Shown in pieces: positions 32,071 to 40,826 of a stretch of DNA of 64,000 bases. Under the pieces are notes generated by a model, which saw only the letters and a list, made by a program, of their open reading frames with translations, searched no databases and was not told where the DNA came from. The DNA is from an uncultured Alphaproteobacteria bacterium (GTDB lineage: Bacteria > Pseudomonadota > Alphaproteobacteria > CAAHEQ01 > UBA3637): NCBI GenBank assembly GCA_934216505.1, contig CAKQBW010000004.1, forward strand, positions 7,410 through 71,409, read 5' to 3'. Positions within the stretch are counted from its first letter, which is position 1. Every line of letters starts with the position of its first letter. The translations under genes were made by a program, and so were the position numbers.

Positions 32071-32553
32071 TTATTTTTGTTTCTTTAACTCACTTGTGCA
32101 GCACGGGCACCGTGTGGCTCCAACAGGAATTTTGCTGCAACAATAAGGACAGACTTTTTCACTGGGAGGCAGAGGGGCTTTTTCTTCTTTTTCTTCCATT
32201 CTTTCACGCAAAGTATTGATGGCTTTAATCAACAAAAATACAGCAAAGGCCACGATAGTAAAACTGATCAAAGCATTTAAAAATACGCCATAATTGATGG
32301 TGATGGCCCCCGCTTTTTGGGCGGCGTCCAAACTGGCATAAGGGCCTGCGACAGACCCATCTAATAATTTAATATAAAGGTTGGAAAAATCCACTTTTCC
32401 CAATAACAACCCCAAAGGAGGCATCAAGATATCTTTAACTAAAGAATCCACAATTTTGCTAAAACTAGCCCCGATAATAATACCGACAGCCATATCTAAC
32501 ACATTGCCCCTCAAGGCAAACTTTTTAAATTCATTCAGTGCATTTTTTAACAT
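32071..32553 (-). CDS. mscL: Large-conductance mechanosensitive channel with C-terminal zinc ribbon
   Basis: MscL opens under high membrane tension to release solutes during osmotic downshock. The 160-residue protein begins [20 protein letters not shown] (pore helix) and has the second helix at about 91-110. After the usual end (about 130) it carries an added domain with Cys135-x2-Cys138 and Cys149-x2-Cys152, a rubredoxin-like zinc ribbon in the cytoplasm. Start at 32553 has AAAAGGAAA upstream; the frame to 32628 lacks signals. The ribbon may stabilise the pentamer's cytoplasmic bundle or sense metal or redox state; that is inference. Confidence 0.93.
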   Translation of the reverse strand: MLKNALNEFKKFALRGNVLDMAVGIIIGASFSKIVDSLVKDILMPPLGLLLGKVDFSNLYIKLLDGSVAGPYASLDAAQKAGAITINYGVFLNALISFTIVAFAVFLLIKAINTLRERMEEKEEKAPLPPSEKVCPYCCSKIPVGATRCPCCTSELKKQK

Positions 32554-32621
32554 AGTATTTCCTTTTGTTGAGGACCTTAACTTTATCATAAAATAAAATG
32601 TTTGTAAAGATGGAAAATTTC

Positions 32622-32650
32622 TTGACACCCCCTATAAAGTATGTTATCTT
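32622..32650 (+). promoter_or_regulatory. Promoter of the GH77 gene
   Basis: TTGACA (32622-32627), 17-bp spacer, TATCTT (32645-32650), 20 bp before the start codon at 32670. Confidence 0.7.
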
Positions 32651-32669
32651 GGGAAAAAAGGGGAGAAAA

Positions 32670-34256
32670 ATGACATCAACATCTGATAAAAAAACACGCC
32701 TTCTAAAGTATTGGCACGAAATTCAACCGTTGATAAATCAAGGGTATTGCCTTTTGGATAAAGAGGTGATTATGAATTTGCCTGGACCATGTATGCCGTG
32801 CTTTTCGGAAAGTGAAAATATCGGTATTGGGTCCCCTTACGGAAAAGGGGCCGCCCGTGTGTGGGCGTTTTTTGATAAGAGCGTAGATAAAATCTTGCTG
32901 GGGCCCAGCGGGCGGGTGAAAAAAGAAAGTTCTTATTCCCCCTATATGTCAGAAACAGAATTAAATCCTTTCTTTATTCCCCCTGAATTTTTGGTGGAAA
33001 GAAAGTTGATAATGCAAAAGACTTTGGATAACTACTATCGTTTGCCAAAAAATCCCCAAGAAACAGATTATGAGTTGGTGGAAAAAACATTTGCGTTGCT
33101 TTTACATCGGGCGTGGAAGAACAGCCATTCTCAACTATCGGAGGGGGCTTTTATTCAAGAATTGACAAAGCAAGCCTTTCAAACCACGGACTATCCCTAT
33201 ATCGGGGATATGCAAATTCAAGTTCCTTATTCAGTGGTTCAGGCGCACCCTGAGGCTTTTTTGACCGACTTTACTTTAGGGACGGATGGGGATAGTTTTT
33301 GTCCCAAAGGAAGTAATTGGGGCTTTGCCTTTTTCCACCCCAAAAAATTATTTACAAAAGACGGCTTGGGAATAGCGGGCAGAATTTGGAAAGATTTATT
33401 GTCGGATACTTTGGTGGGGGCCAAAGCAGGAGTGCGTATTGATCATTTTATCGCTTATGTGAATCCTTATTTATTCAGCCTCAATCCCAAGATTCCCAAT
33501 GGGCGGCTTTTTTCGTCCCCCAATCACCCTATTTTTAAAAAATATGCCTATCAACAAGAGGAAGATTTTTATCGTATTATAGACAAAATTTTGCTTCCTG
33601 TGTGTCGGGAAAACCACTTAGAGGCAATGCAAATTTATGCAGAAGATATAGGGGCGCGACCGCCTCAAATGGAAAAGGTGATGCGTCATTTCGGATTGGG
33701 ACGGTTATTGGTGAGTCAATTTAAAGTTCCCTCTTGCCCTACGCATTTATACCAAATAAACAGGGCCAAGTACGAAGATGTGGTGGCGCTGGATACGCAT
33801 GATTTGCCGTCTGTCCAAATGTTTTTTGATTCATTGAATGATAACCAACGTTTTCAACATGCCATCAATATGGCGGGATCGTTGCGTTTTCATTACACAG
33901 ATTATTTAAAATCAACGGAACAACTTACCCGCATGCAATGGGCGGAGGCTTTGACTTGTCCCGCCAAACGGGTTCAGGCTTTTTTCACCAGTTGGACGGG
34001 TCAAAAAGGGCGGTATAATGTGCCTGGGGCCCCGGGGAAATGGAATCTCAGATGTGATATTCATTTTGATGACCTTTACTTTACGAATTTACTTTTGGGG
34101 CGAGCCTATAATCCTTTAGATGCCATTGCGTTGGCTATCTTTGCCCGTGGGGATTCTTTCTATCAAGCGCATGCGGCATTTGTTGCCCGTTTGCATACGG
34201 CCGAAGATACCTTGAAACATTTGATTCAAGAATGGCTTAGAAATAATACTGTTTGA
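32670..34256 (+). CDS. malQ: 4-alpha-glucanotransferase-like GH77 protein (divergent)
   Basis: GH77 enzymes transfer alpha-1,4-glucan segments during glycogen or maltodextrin metabolism. The 528-residue protein has GVRIDHF (nucleophile Asp), YAEDIG (acid/base Glu) and DTHDLPS (third Asp), the order of the GH77 catalytic residues. Between them the sequence is unlike typical MalQ: the LGRLLVSQFKVP segment and a short N-terminus are divergent, and no other glycogen genes are near. ATG 32670 was chosen for GGGGAGAAAA upstream and the promoter; the frame to 32598 would pre-date it. Confidence 0.8.
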   Translation: MTSTSDKKTRLLKYWHEIQPLINQGYCLLDKEVIMNLPGPCMPCFSESENIGIGSPYGKGAARVWAFFDKSVDKILLGPSGRVKKESSYSPYMSETELNPFFIPPEFLVERKLIMQKTLDNYYRLPKNPQETDYELVEKTFALLLHRAWKNSHSQLSEGAFIQELTKQAFQTTDYPYIGDMQIQVPYSVVQAHPEAFLTDFTLGTDGDSFCPKGSNWGFAFFHPKKLFTKDGLGIAGRIWKDLLSDTLVGAKAGVRIDHFIAYVNPYLFSLNPKIPNGRLFSSPNHPIFKKYAYQQEEDFYRIIDKILLPVCRENHLEAMQIYAEDIGARPPQMEKVMRHFGLGRLLVSQFKVPSCPTHLYQINRAKYEDVVALDTHDLPSVQMFFDSLNDNQRFQHAINMAGSLRFHYTDYLKSTEQLTRMQWAEALTCPAKRVQAFFTSWTGQKGRYNVPGAPGKWNLRCDIHFDDLYFTNLLLGRAYNPLDAIALAIFARGDSFYQAHAAFVARLHTAEDTLKHLIQEWLRNNTV

Positions 34257-34289
34257 ATAGGGGAATAAAAGTATCAGCTTATAACGGGA

Positions 34290-34320
34290 TTGACAGGGGG
34301 AAAATCTGTGGTACGATAAT
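34290..34320 (+). promoter_or_regulatory. Promoter-like site before a 16-codon ORF
   Basis: TTGACA (34290-34295) then TACGAT (34312-34317, 16-bp spacer) or GATAAT (34315-34320, 19-bp spacer). Confidence 0.45.
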
Positions 34321-34338
34321 ATCATGGAGGAAAAGAGC

Positions 34339-34389
34339 ATGACAACAACGCCCTCCTTGTTTCAAAGAAATCTTAAAAACAGCTGCTAA
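34339..34389 (+). CDS. Tiny ORF or start of a deleted gene
   Basis: ATG preceded by a strong TGGAGGAAAAG, encoding 16 residues (MTTTPSLFQRNLKNSC) then TAA. A promoter-like site lies upstream. The signals are better than chance, so this may be a real small peptide or the preserved start of a gene whose remainder was lost; about 100 bp after it nothing else is coding. Confidence 0.35.
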   Translation: MTTTPSLFQRNLKNSC

Positions 34390-34489
34390 AATAAAGTGAC
34401 ACAGACAATAGGGGGGTAGAGGGGACGCCACAGGAGGGGCTTTGCGAGAATGGATTATTCAAAAGACGCAAAAGTCAAAATGGGCTCTT

Positions 34490-34687
34490 TCAGTGATTTT
34501 TAAACTGTGCTTCTTCGGCCACTATTTTATCATGGCTGTATTCAACGATGCGTTTTACTTTGTGCCATAGACCGCTTTCCCAAGCACTGATTGTTCCCCA
34601 AATCGCCATAATGGTGACGAAAATGGTGCAGATTGCCTCTAAAACTTCTAATTTATCTTTAAAACTTAAATTGTTCCATTCTTTCAT
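34490..34687 (-). CDS. Small membrane-associated protein, 65 aa
   Basis: The hypothetical protein has one hydrophobic helix (about residues 16-36, with AICTIFVTIMAIWGTISAW) flanked by charged segments, typical of small inner-membrane proteins. I see no good ribosome binding site and no family. It lies alone between malQ and the mla operon. Confidence 0.45.
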   Translation of the reverse strand: MKEWNNLSFKDKLEVLEAICTIFVTIMAIWGTISAWESGLWHKVKRIVEYSHDKIVAEEAQFKNH

Positions 34688-34790
34688 TATTCTTATTTAA
34701 GTATAAAATTATTTTTTTTCAACAAAGGTTTTTAAGCTTTTTATGATTTTAAACTTGACTTTTAGGGGATAAAAAAAGTATATTTCCTGT

Positions 34791-35897
34791 ATGAGTTATC
34801 AAATTCACATAACAGACAAAGGCGTGCAAATTGAATTGCAAGACGATTGCCTGAACGATGATGTTTATCGTTCTGTTCAAAAAGTCAAAGCCGCTGTTTG
34901 TCAAAAAGAAAACCCTGAAATCCGTTTTGTGGATAAAGGAATGACCCGTTGGGATTCAACGCTTTTGGCCTTTATCTATGGTGTGATGCGACTATTTCCA
35001 GATAAGCAAATTCAAACCCAAAAATTACCCAAAGACATTCAATGTTTAATTTCTTTGACTTGGGCGAACCGTCGGACGCCTCAGGTCTTAAAGGAAAAAC
35101 CTGAAACTTTTTTGGAAAGAATGGGGGGATACTTTTGGGATAAAATGGCCAGCCTTCAACGGGGGGGCGTTTTTTTGAATGAAGTATGGAAAAGTTTGTG
35201 CCGATTCTTTCGTCATCAGGCTGTTTTTCGCTCGGTGGATTTTTGGTCAGTTTTGGAAGGCTGTGCGCCTAAGGCGGTGGGGATTGTTTGCCTAATCAGC
35301 ATAATGGTGGGGTTGATTTTGGCTTTTGTCGGGGCAATTCAGTTAAAATCGTTTGGGGCGCAAATCTATGTGGCCAGTTTGGTGACCATCGGCATGACCC
35401 GTATTATGGGAGCGATTATGGTGGGGATTATCATGGCGGGACGGACAGGGGCCTCTTATGCCGCCACTATTGGCACAATGCAGGTGAATGAAGAACTGGA
35501 TGCCCTGAAAACAATGGGGCTTTCCCGAACGGATTTTTTAATTCTTCCCCGTTTGATTGCGCTGGTAATAACCATGCCTTTTTTGGTGATTTTGGCGGAC
35601 TTTATGGGGATGATAGGGGGCGGTTTAGTGGGGGTGTGTATCTTGAATTTATCTTTGGAAGAGTATATTCAATTTTCCACAAAAGCCTTTGATATGACAA
35701 ATTTTATCGTGGGGATTGTCCATGGGATTGTGTATGGAGGCGTGATTTCCCTTTGCGGATGTTATTTTGGGATAAAGTGTGGCCGAGATTCAGGCAGCGT
35801 CGGGATAGCTACGACGCAAGCGGTTGTCTATAGTATTGTGTGGATGATTGTGATGACGGGACTTTTAACTTTATTATGCGAGGCGATGGGGATATGA
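34791..35897 (+). CDS. mlaE: MlaE-type lipid ABC transporter permease with N-terminal STAS domain
   Basis: MlaE is the membrane subunit that moves phospholipids between inner and outer membranes. The 368-residue protein has a STAS-like domain (about 1-95, MTRWDSTLLAFIYGV) fused in front of a five- to six-helix permease with GRTGASYAATIGTMQVNEELDALKTMGL, the conserved cytoplasmic MlaF-contacting loop. The fusion of STAS with permease is known in alphaproteobacteria, where it replaces separate MlaB. It overlaps the next start as ATGA. The upstream region lacks a clear ribosome binding site. Confidence 0.93.
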   Translation: MSYQIHITDKGVQIELQDDCLNDDVYRSVQKVKAAVCQKENPEIRFVDKGMTRWDSTLLAFIYGVMRLFPDKQIQTQKLPKDIQCLISLTWANRRTPQVLKEKPETFLERMGGYFWDKMASLQRGGVFLNEVWKSLCRFFRHQAVFRSVDFWSVLEGCAPKAVGIVCLISIMVGLILAFVGAIQLKSFGAQIYVASLVTIGMTRIMGAIMVGIIMAGRTGASYAATIGTMQVNEELDALKTMGLSRTDFLILPRLIALVITMPFLVILADFMGMIGGGLVGVCILNLSLEEYIQFSTKAFDMTNFIVGIVHGIVYGGVISLCGCYFGIKCGRDSGSVGIATTQAVVYSIVWMIVMTGLLTLLCEAMGI

Positions 35898-36664
35898 TAA
35901 AGAGGCCATGTATTCAGGTTGAAAATTTAACTTTGTCCTATGACGATTATGTGGTCATGCGGGATTTGAATTTTCAAATCAATCAAGGGGATATCTTTAT
36001 CATTATGGGACCTTCGGGGTGTGGAAAGAGTACTTTACTTCATGCTTTGACGGGCTTGACCTCTGTTCCCAAAGGGAAAATTTTTATCAATGGGATAGAT
36101 ATTGTTCATGCCAGCGAACGGCAAAAAGAACAAATTACTCGTCAAAGTGGGGTTTTATATCAAGGTGGGGCGTTGTTCAGTTCTATGACTTTGGAAGAAA
36201 ATGTGGCGCTTCCTTTGCAACAACAAACCGATTATTCTCCCCAAACAATTCATGAGATTGTGAATTTAAAATTGGCGTTGGTGGGCTTGGCAAATTTCAA
36301 CGACTTTTATCCATCAGAAATCAGTGGCGGTATGAAAAAAAGAGCCGGCCTTGCCCGTGCTTTGGCATTGGATCCGCAAATTGTTTATTTTGATGAACCA
36401 TCGGCGGGGTTAGATCCTGTGAGTTCTCGGGCGTTGGACGAACTCATTCAAACTTTAAATCAAAGTTTGGGCACAACGATTGTGATGGTGACACATGAAT
36501 TGCCTTCTTTGTTGGGGATTGGCACAAACGGGGTGTTTTTGGATAGTGCCAGTAAAACAATTACCGCCAAAGGGAAACCTTTGGATTTATTGAAAAATCC
36601 CCCCAATAAGAATGTGTATGAATTTTTAACAAGAGGAGAAAAAGATGAAACAAAAACCAAATAA
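35894..36664 (+). CDS. mlaF: MlaF-type lipid ABC transporter ATP-binding protein
   Basis: The 256-residue ATPase that drives the MlaE permease. Walker A GPSGCGKST, Q-loop, signature ISGGMKKRAGLARAL and Walker B IVYFDEPSAGLDP are all present. The start ATG overlaps the mlaE stop (ATGA), so the longer frame to 35840 is rejected. It overlaps mlaD by 20 nt. Confidence 0.94.
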   Translation: MIKRPCIQVENLTLSYDDYVVMRDLNFQINQGDIFIIMGPSGCGKSTLLHALTGLTSVPKGKIFINGIDIVHASERQKEQITRQSGVLYQGGALFSSMTLEENVALPLQQQTDYSPQTIHEIVNLKLALVGLANFNDFYPSEISGGMKKRAGLARALALDPQIVYFDEPSAGLDPVSSRALDELIQTLNQSLGTTIVMVTHELPSLLGIGTNGVFLDSASKTITAKGKPLDLLKNPPNKNVYEFLTRGEKDETKTK

Positions 36665-37433
36665 AAAGGCCATTGGTTTATTTTTTACAGTAGGTCTGAT
36701 TATCTTTATTTTGGTGGTGGGAAAAGCCCTGTGGATGCGTTTGGGGTACCAAGATAGTTATAAAGCCGTGATGTATTTTGATGAATCAACACAAGGCTTA
36801 CATGTGGGATCTCCTGTTGTTTTTAATGGGGTTGAAATGGGAAAAGTCATTCAAATTTCGTTAGAGGCAGATCCCAAAACTTTTGAATTTAAAATTCCTG
36901 TTTATGTGGAATTACGCCCTATCAATACGATGGATAATCAAGGGTGGTTAAAGTTTTTAAATAATAAACGGGATACCCTTCATCGTATGATTGAATTGGG
37001 GTTAAGGGCTCGTTTGAAAATGCAAAACTTTTTAACGGGTCAGTTGATGATTGAATTGAGTATTGATAAAAACGCCCCCCTTAAAATGGTGCATACTTTT
37101 GAAGAACAACAGGAAATGTCTGTCCCCGAAATTCCCACAGTGATGTCGCCTTCGGGGAAACTTTCTAAAGGATTGGATGAAATTCAATTTCAAAATACTT
37201 TTTTAAAAATCAATGACATTGTGATAACTTTGGAAAAAAAGTTGCCATTGCTTTTGGACTCTCTGACAAAATCGGCCAAAAATATGGAAAATATCACACG
37301 GGTGGTTTCCAATGAATCATTGGATAAAATGAATAATACTTTGACGGAAATTTCTGGGGCGATGCGGTCGCTCAGGAATTTAACGGATTATTTGGAACAA
37401 TATCCTGAATCTTTATTGAAAGGAAAAAAATGA
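36645..37433 (+). CDS. mlaD: MlaD-type MCE-domain periplasmic protein
   Basis: MCE proteins form hexameric rings that carry lipid across the periplasm. The 262-residue protein has one N-terminal membrane helix (about 10-30), then an MCE domain (YFDESTQGLHVGSPVVFNGVEMGKV), then a C-terminal helical, coiled region, longer than classical MlaD (about 180). A PqiB-like extended form is possible. AGAGGAG precedes the ATG, within mlaF. Confidence 0.9.
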   Translation: MKQKPNKKAIGLFFTVGLIIFILVVGKALWMRLGYQDSYKAVMYFDESTQGLHVGSPVVFNGVEMGKVIQISLEADPKTFEFKIPVYVELRPINTMDNQGWLKFLNNKRDTLHRMIELGLRARLKMQNFLTGQLMIELSIDKNAPLKMVHTFEEQQEMSVPEIPTVMSPSGKLSKGLDEIQFQNTFLKINDIVITLEKKLPLLLDSLTKSAKNMENITRVVSNESLDKMNNTLTEISGAMRSLRNLTDYLEQYPESLLKGKK

Positions 37434-38014
37434 TGAAAAAATGGGGACTTTTTTTGTTGGGTGTTTTACTGTCAGGGTGCCTTGGGGGACGCAGTCAAGC
37501 CCCTGTCTTGTATTCTATTGAAAGTGGAACTTTGGCCCCTATGTCGTCTTCTTTGACGGCCACTGTGTTGGTGTCAGAAGTTCAGTTGCCTCAGTATTTA
37601 GATCGTCCTCAAATGGTCTTATTTGATGCGGATAAGAATCAAGTTTTTGTTTTAGAAAAAGAACGGTGGGCTGAACCATTAGGGGATTTGATCAAAAGGG
37701 CCCTCACTTTGGATTTAGCGCGACAATTTCCAAAGGCGTTCATCAAGCAAAATTCTGTCGCCCAAGAAAAATTTGATTATTATTTGTTTGTGGATATTTC
37801 GGATTTAAAATTGACCCTGAATCATCGGGCAACAATGACAGGTTGGTGGGTACTGCGTTCGGCCAAAGGAAAAATCCTTTTGAATGAAAAAATAGACCTT
37901 TCTCGTCCTTTGTCAAATGATTATTCGGATATTGCTGTTCAACAGGGGAAAATGTTGGAAGAATTAGCCCAGCAAATTGGGCGGCATTTGAAAGGGTTAA
38001 AAAGCACGAATTAG
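37430..38014 (+). CDS. ABC-transport auxiliary lipoprotein (PqiC/YmbA-like)
   Basis: The 194-residue protein has a lipoprotein signal peptide with lipobox LLSGC, so it is outer- or inner-membrane-anchored in the periplasm. The body matches the ABC_trans_aux family (LYSIESGTLAPM, VLVSEVQLPQYLDRPQMV, RWAEPLGDLI), which pairs with MCE systems. It overlaps mlaD by 4 nt. The operon therefore mixes Mla and Pqi features. No mlaC appears. Confidence 0.88.
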   Translation: MMKKWGLFLLGVLLSGCLGGRSQAPVLYSIESGTLAPMSSSLTATVLVSEVQLPQYLDRPQMVLFDADKNQVFVLEKERWAEPLGDLIKRALTLDLARQFPKAFIKQNSVAQEKFDYYLFVDISDLKLTLNHRATMTGWWVLRSAKGKILLNEKIDLSRPLSNDYSDIAVQQGKMLEELAQQIGRHLKGLKSTN

Positions 38015-38040
38015 TTTTGGCCTTTTCCAAAGGGAAGTGC

Positions 38041-38069
38041 TTGACATTGCCGCTTCTTTCGTGTAAAAT
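38041..38069 (+). promoter_or_regulatory. cysS promoter
   Basis: TTGACA (38041-38046), 17-bp spacer, TAAAAT (38064-38069), 24 bp before the ATG. Confidence 0.8.
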
Positions 38070-38092
38070 ATCCCTTAAAAAAGGAGTTTTTT

Positions 38093-39517
38093 ATGAAAAT
38101 ATATAATACTTTATCCCACCAAAAAGAAGAATTTAAGCCGCTTCAAGATGGCAAAGTTTTGATGTATGCGTGCGGAATTACGGCTTCGGGGGACGCCCAT
38201 GTGGGGCATGCATATCAATCTATTATTTTTGATATGATTTCCAAGTATTTAAAATTCAGGGGCTATGAGGTCAAATATGTGCGTAATTACACAGATGTTG
38301 ATGATAAGATTATCGCTAAAGCCGCCACTTTGAACCAAGAGCCGATGCAGTACGCCCAACATATTATGGATAAGACGGATAAAGAATTGGCAGAGTTGGG
38401 TAGTGCAAAACCCACGATTCAATCACGGGCGACTGAATCTATCCCTGATATGATTCAATTTATTGAAAAGTTGATTGAAAAAGGCTTTGCGTATGCAACC
38501 CCTCAGGGGAATGTGTTTTTCAGGGTTTCTAAATTTCCTGGATACGGGAAATTGTCTCGCATCAACTGGAATGAAAATCGGGATGGAGTCAGAAAAGAAA
38601 TTGAACCTGATAAATTGGACGATAAAGACTTTGCTTTGTGGAAAGCAGCCAAGCCTGGGGAAATTTCGTGGGATACGCCTTGGGGAAAAGGGCGACCAGG
38701 GTGGCATATTGAATGTTCCACGATGGCAATGAAGTTTTTGGGCCAAACGATAGATATTCACGGGGGGGGGCGTGATTTGGCCTTTCCTCACCATGAAAAT
38801 GAAATTGCTCAATCGGAAGCCTTAACGGGAAAGCCTTTTTCAAATTATTGGATGCACAATGGCTTGTTGAAAGTCAATGGACAGAAAATGAGTAAGTCCT
38901 TGAATAATGGTATTTTGTTATCAGATTTGTTAAAAGAATATAAAAGTGATGTGATTCGTTTTGCGTTGCTTCGGACATTGTATCGTTCGGACATCAATAT
39001 CACGGACGATTTGTTTCCTGAATCCGAAAAGCATATCTATCGTTTTTATCAACTCTTTAAAAAGGTACAAGAACGGACCTATGCTGGAAATGAATCAGAA
39101 ACACAAAACTATGTGGCAATGATTGAAAAGGAATTTATTCAAACAATGGACGATGATTTTAACACCAGTGAATTGTTTGCCAAATTGTTTGGGTGGATGG
39201 ACTTTATTTCGCAAGAATTGGCCAAAAAGAACACGCCTTACCTTTTGCCCGAAATCACGGCTAAGATAAAAGAACTTTTTGCGGTGTTGGGCTTGTTCCA
39301 AAGAACGCCCGATGATTTTATTCAATTTGTTCGGACTAAGTACTTGAATAAGTCGGGGATTAAAGAAGAAGATATCTTAAAACAAATTCAACAACGGGCT
39401 GATTATAAAAAGAATAAACAGTATGATTTGGCGGACGCTCTTCGCAATCAATTATTGCAAAATCATATCACTTTACAAGATACGCCTCAGGGAACTTTTT
39501 GGGAGATAGAATTGTAA
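38093..39517 (+). CDS. cysS: Cysteinyl-tRNA synthetase
   Basis: Charges tRNA-Cys with cysteine. The 474-residue class I synthetase has the zinc Cys in MYACGI, the HIGH-type motif HVGHA, DVDDKIIAKA, the conserved WHIECSTMAMKFLG and HGGGRDLAFPHHENEIAQSE, and KMSKS (KMSKSLNN). The C-terminal DALR-type tail is present. AAAAGGAG precedes the ATG. Confidence 0.97.
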   Translation: MKIYNTLSHQKEEFKPLQDGKVLMYACGITASGDAHVGHAYQSIIFDMISKYLKFRGYEVKYVRNYTDVDDKIIAKAATLNQEPMQYAQHIMDKTDKELAELGSAKPTIQSRATESIPDMIQFIEKLIEKGFAYATPQGNVFFRVSKFPGYGKLSRINWNENRDGVRKEIEPDKLDDKDFALWKAAKPGEISWDTPWGKGRPGWHIECSTMAMKFLGQTIDIHGGGRDLAFPHHENEIAQSEALTGKPFSNYWMHNGLLKVNGQKMSKSLNNGILLSDLLKEYKSDVIRFALLRTLYRSDINITDDLFPESEKHIYRFYQLFKKVQERTYAGNESETQNYVAMIEKEFIQTMDDDFNTSELFAKLFGWMDFISQELAKKNTPYLLPEITAKIKELFAVLGLFQRTPDDFIQFVRTKYLNKSGIKEEDILKQIQQRADYKKNKQYDLADALRNQLLQNHITLQDTPQGTFWEIEL

Positions 39518-39537
39518 AAAAAGTTTGATATTTTTTC

Positions 39538-39571
39538 TCGGGAATCTGGTCAAAAGGTTCCCGATTTTTTT
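39538..39571 (+). terminator. cysS terminator
   Basis: Stem TCGGGAA / TTCCCGA followed by seven T. Confidence 0.9.
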
Positions 39572-39615
39572 ATGCTCCTCCGCTTATTTACAGAAAAGAA
39601 ATTTTAAAATTTTTC

Positions 39616-39644
39616 TTGATTTTTTTCATAAAATTATATATAAT
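39616..39644 (+). promoter_or_regulatory. RND operon promoter
   Basis: TTGATT (39616-39621), 17-bp spacer, perfect TATAAT (39639-39644), 30 bp before the adaptor start. No divergent TetR or MarR regulator gene is nearby. Confidence 0.75.
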
Positions 39645-39673
39645 CCTTCCACTATTTTTGAAAGGAAATTGAT

Positions 39674-40816
39674 ATGAAAGCGATGAAAATTCAAACAAAA
39701 AAACTCTTACATCAAAGCCTGATGGCCGTGGTCTTTTTTGGCCTTGGATTTGGGGTGCATAAAGTGATGAATCCCCGAACTAGGGGCGGTTGGCCTATGG
39801 CGGGGGAAGTGGCGGTTTCTGTTCAAAATCTGGCCACACAAGATTTAACGGATAAGAAAAAATTTATCGCTTCAGTGGAGGCCATCAATAGTGTGAATAT
39901 CGTCCCTCAAATTTCAGGCTATATTCAAGAGGTACGCTTTAAAGATGGGGCCTTTGTCCAAGCAGGAGATATCTTGTTTGTGATTGAACAAAGCAAGTTT
40001 TTGGCGAATGTGAAAGCGGCAGAGGCAGATTTAGAAAAAGCCAATTCTGATTTTTCTGAAATATATAATAACTATCGCCGTCAAGAACAATTGTACAAGG
40101 AAAAGATTACCCCAAAAGCGGCGATGGAGGCAGCCGAGAACAAGTTGAATCAAGCAAAAGCGTCTATTAAGCAGGCGGAGGCGAATCTGACTTTGGCTAA
40201 AATCAATTTGGATTATACGGAAATCAAGGCCCCTATTAGTGGTTATATCGGTAAAGTGTTGGTTACCAAGGGAAATTATGTGAGTCCTTCAGTGGCCAGT
40301 TTAGCCCGCATTGTACAAACAGATCCTATTCGGATTGCCTTTTCCATATCGGATAAAGACAGGTTGGCTTTTTTGACAGATGTGCATGGGAAAAATACGC
40401 AGACGCATTTTGAAATTGTTCACCCGAATCATAAAGTGGTAGAGGTAGAGGCGGACAATTTTTTTGCGGACAATGAAATCAATGCTGAAACCGCTACCTT
40501 ACCTGTTTATTTGGATTACAAAAATCCCGAGAATGCTTTAATCCCAGGGAATTATGTTGATGTTTTAATTCGTCAAGGGGATAAAAAACAATCTTTGGTA
40601 GTGCCTGTGGTGGCGGTTTCTCAAGATATCAATGGAACTTATGTGATGGTTGTGGGGGCCGATCATGTGGTCAAACAAACTTATGTGGAATTGGGAAAAG
40701 TCGTGGGACAGGTTCAAGAAGTTTTAAGCGGTTTGAATCCTTCTGATCAGGTCATTGTTCAAGGATTACAAAAAGTCCAAGATGGCACAAAAGTGAAACC
40801 CATTTTGGTAAAATAG
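39674..40816 (+). CDS. RND efflux periplasmic adaptor (MFP)
   Basis: The 380-residue adaptor links an inner-membrane RND pump to an outer-membrane channel. It has an N-terminal membrane anchor (about 12-32), the lipoyl/barrel halves ([25 protein letters not shown] and [18 protein letters not shown]) around a coiled-coil hairpin ([12 protein letters not shown]...[10 protein letters not shown]), then beta-barrel and membrane-proximal domains. No lipobox is seen. GAAAGGAA precedes the ATG. The RND pump follows after 10 nt. Confidence 0.93.
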   Translation: MKAMKIQTKKLLHQSLMAVVFFGLGFGVHKVMNPRTRGGWPMAGEVAVSVQNLATQDLTDKKKFIASVEAINSVNIVPQISGYIQEVRFKDGAFVQAGDILFVIEQSKFLANVKAAEADLEKANSDFSEIYNNYRRQEQLYKEKITPKAAMEAAENKLNQAKASIKQAEANLTLAKINLDYTEIKAPISGYIGKVLVTKGNYVSPSVASLARIVQTDPIRIAFSISDKDRLAFLTDVHGKNTQTHFEIVHPNHKVVEVEADNFFADNEINAETATLPVYLDYKNPENALIPGNYVDVLIRQGDKKQSLVVPVVAVSQDINGTYVMVVGADHVVKQTYVELGKVVGQVQEVLSGLNPSDQVIVQGLQKVQDGTKVKPILVK

Positions 40817-40826
40817 GAGAAGTCAG

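Noticed and set aside
35840..35893. Longer N-terminus of MlaF
   Set aside because: It lies within mlaE; ATGA overlap at 35894 is the natural coupled start.
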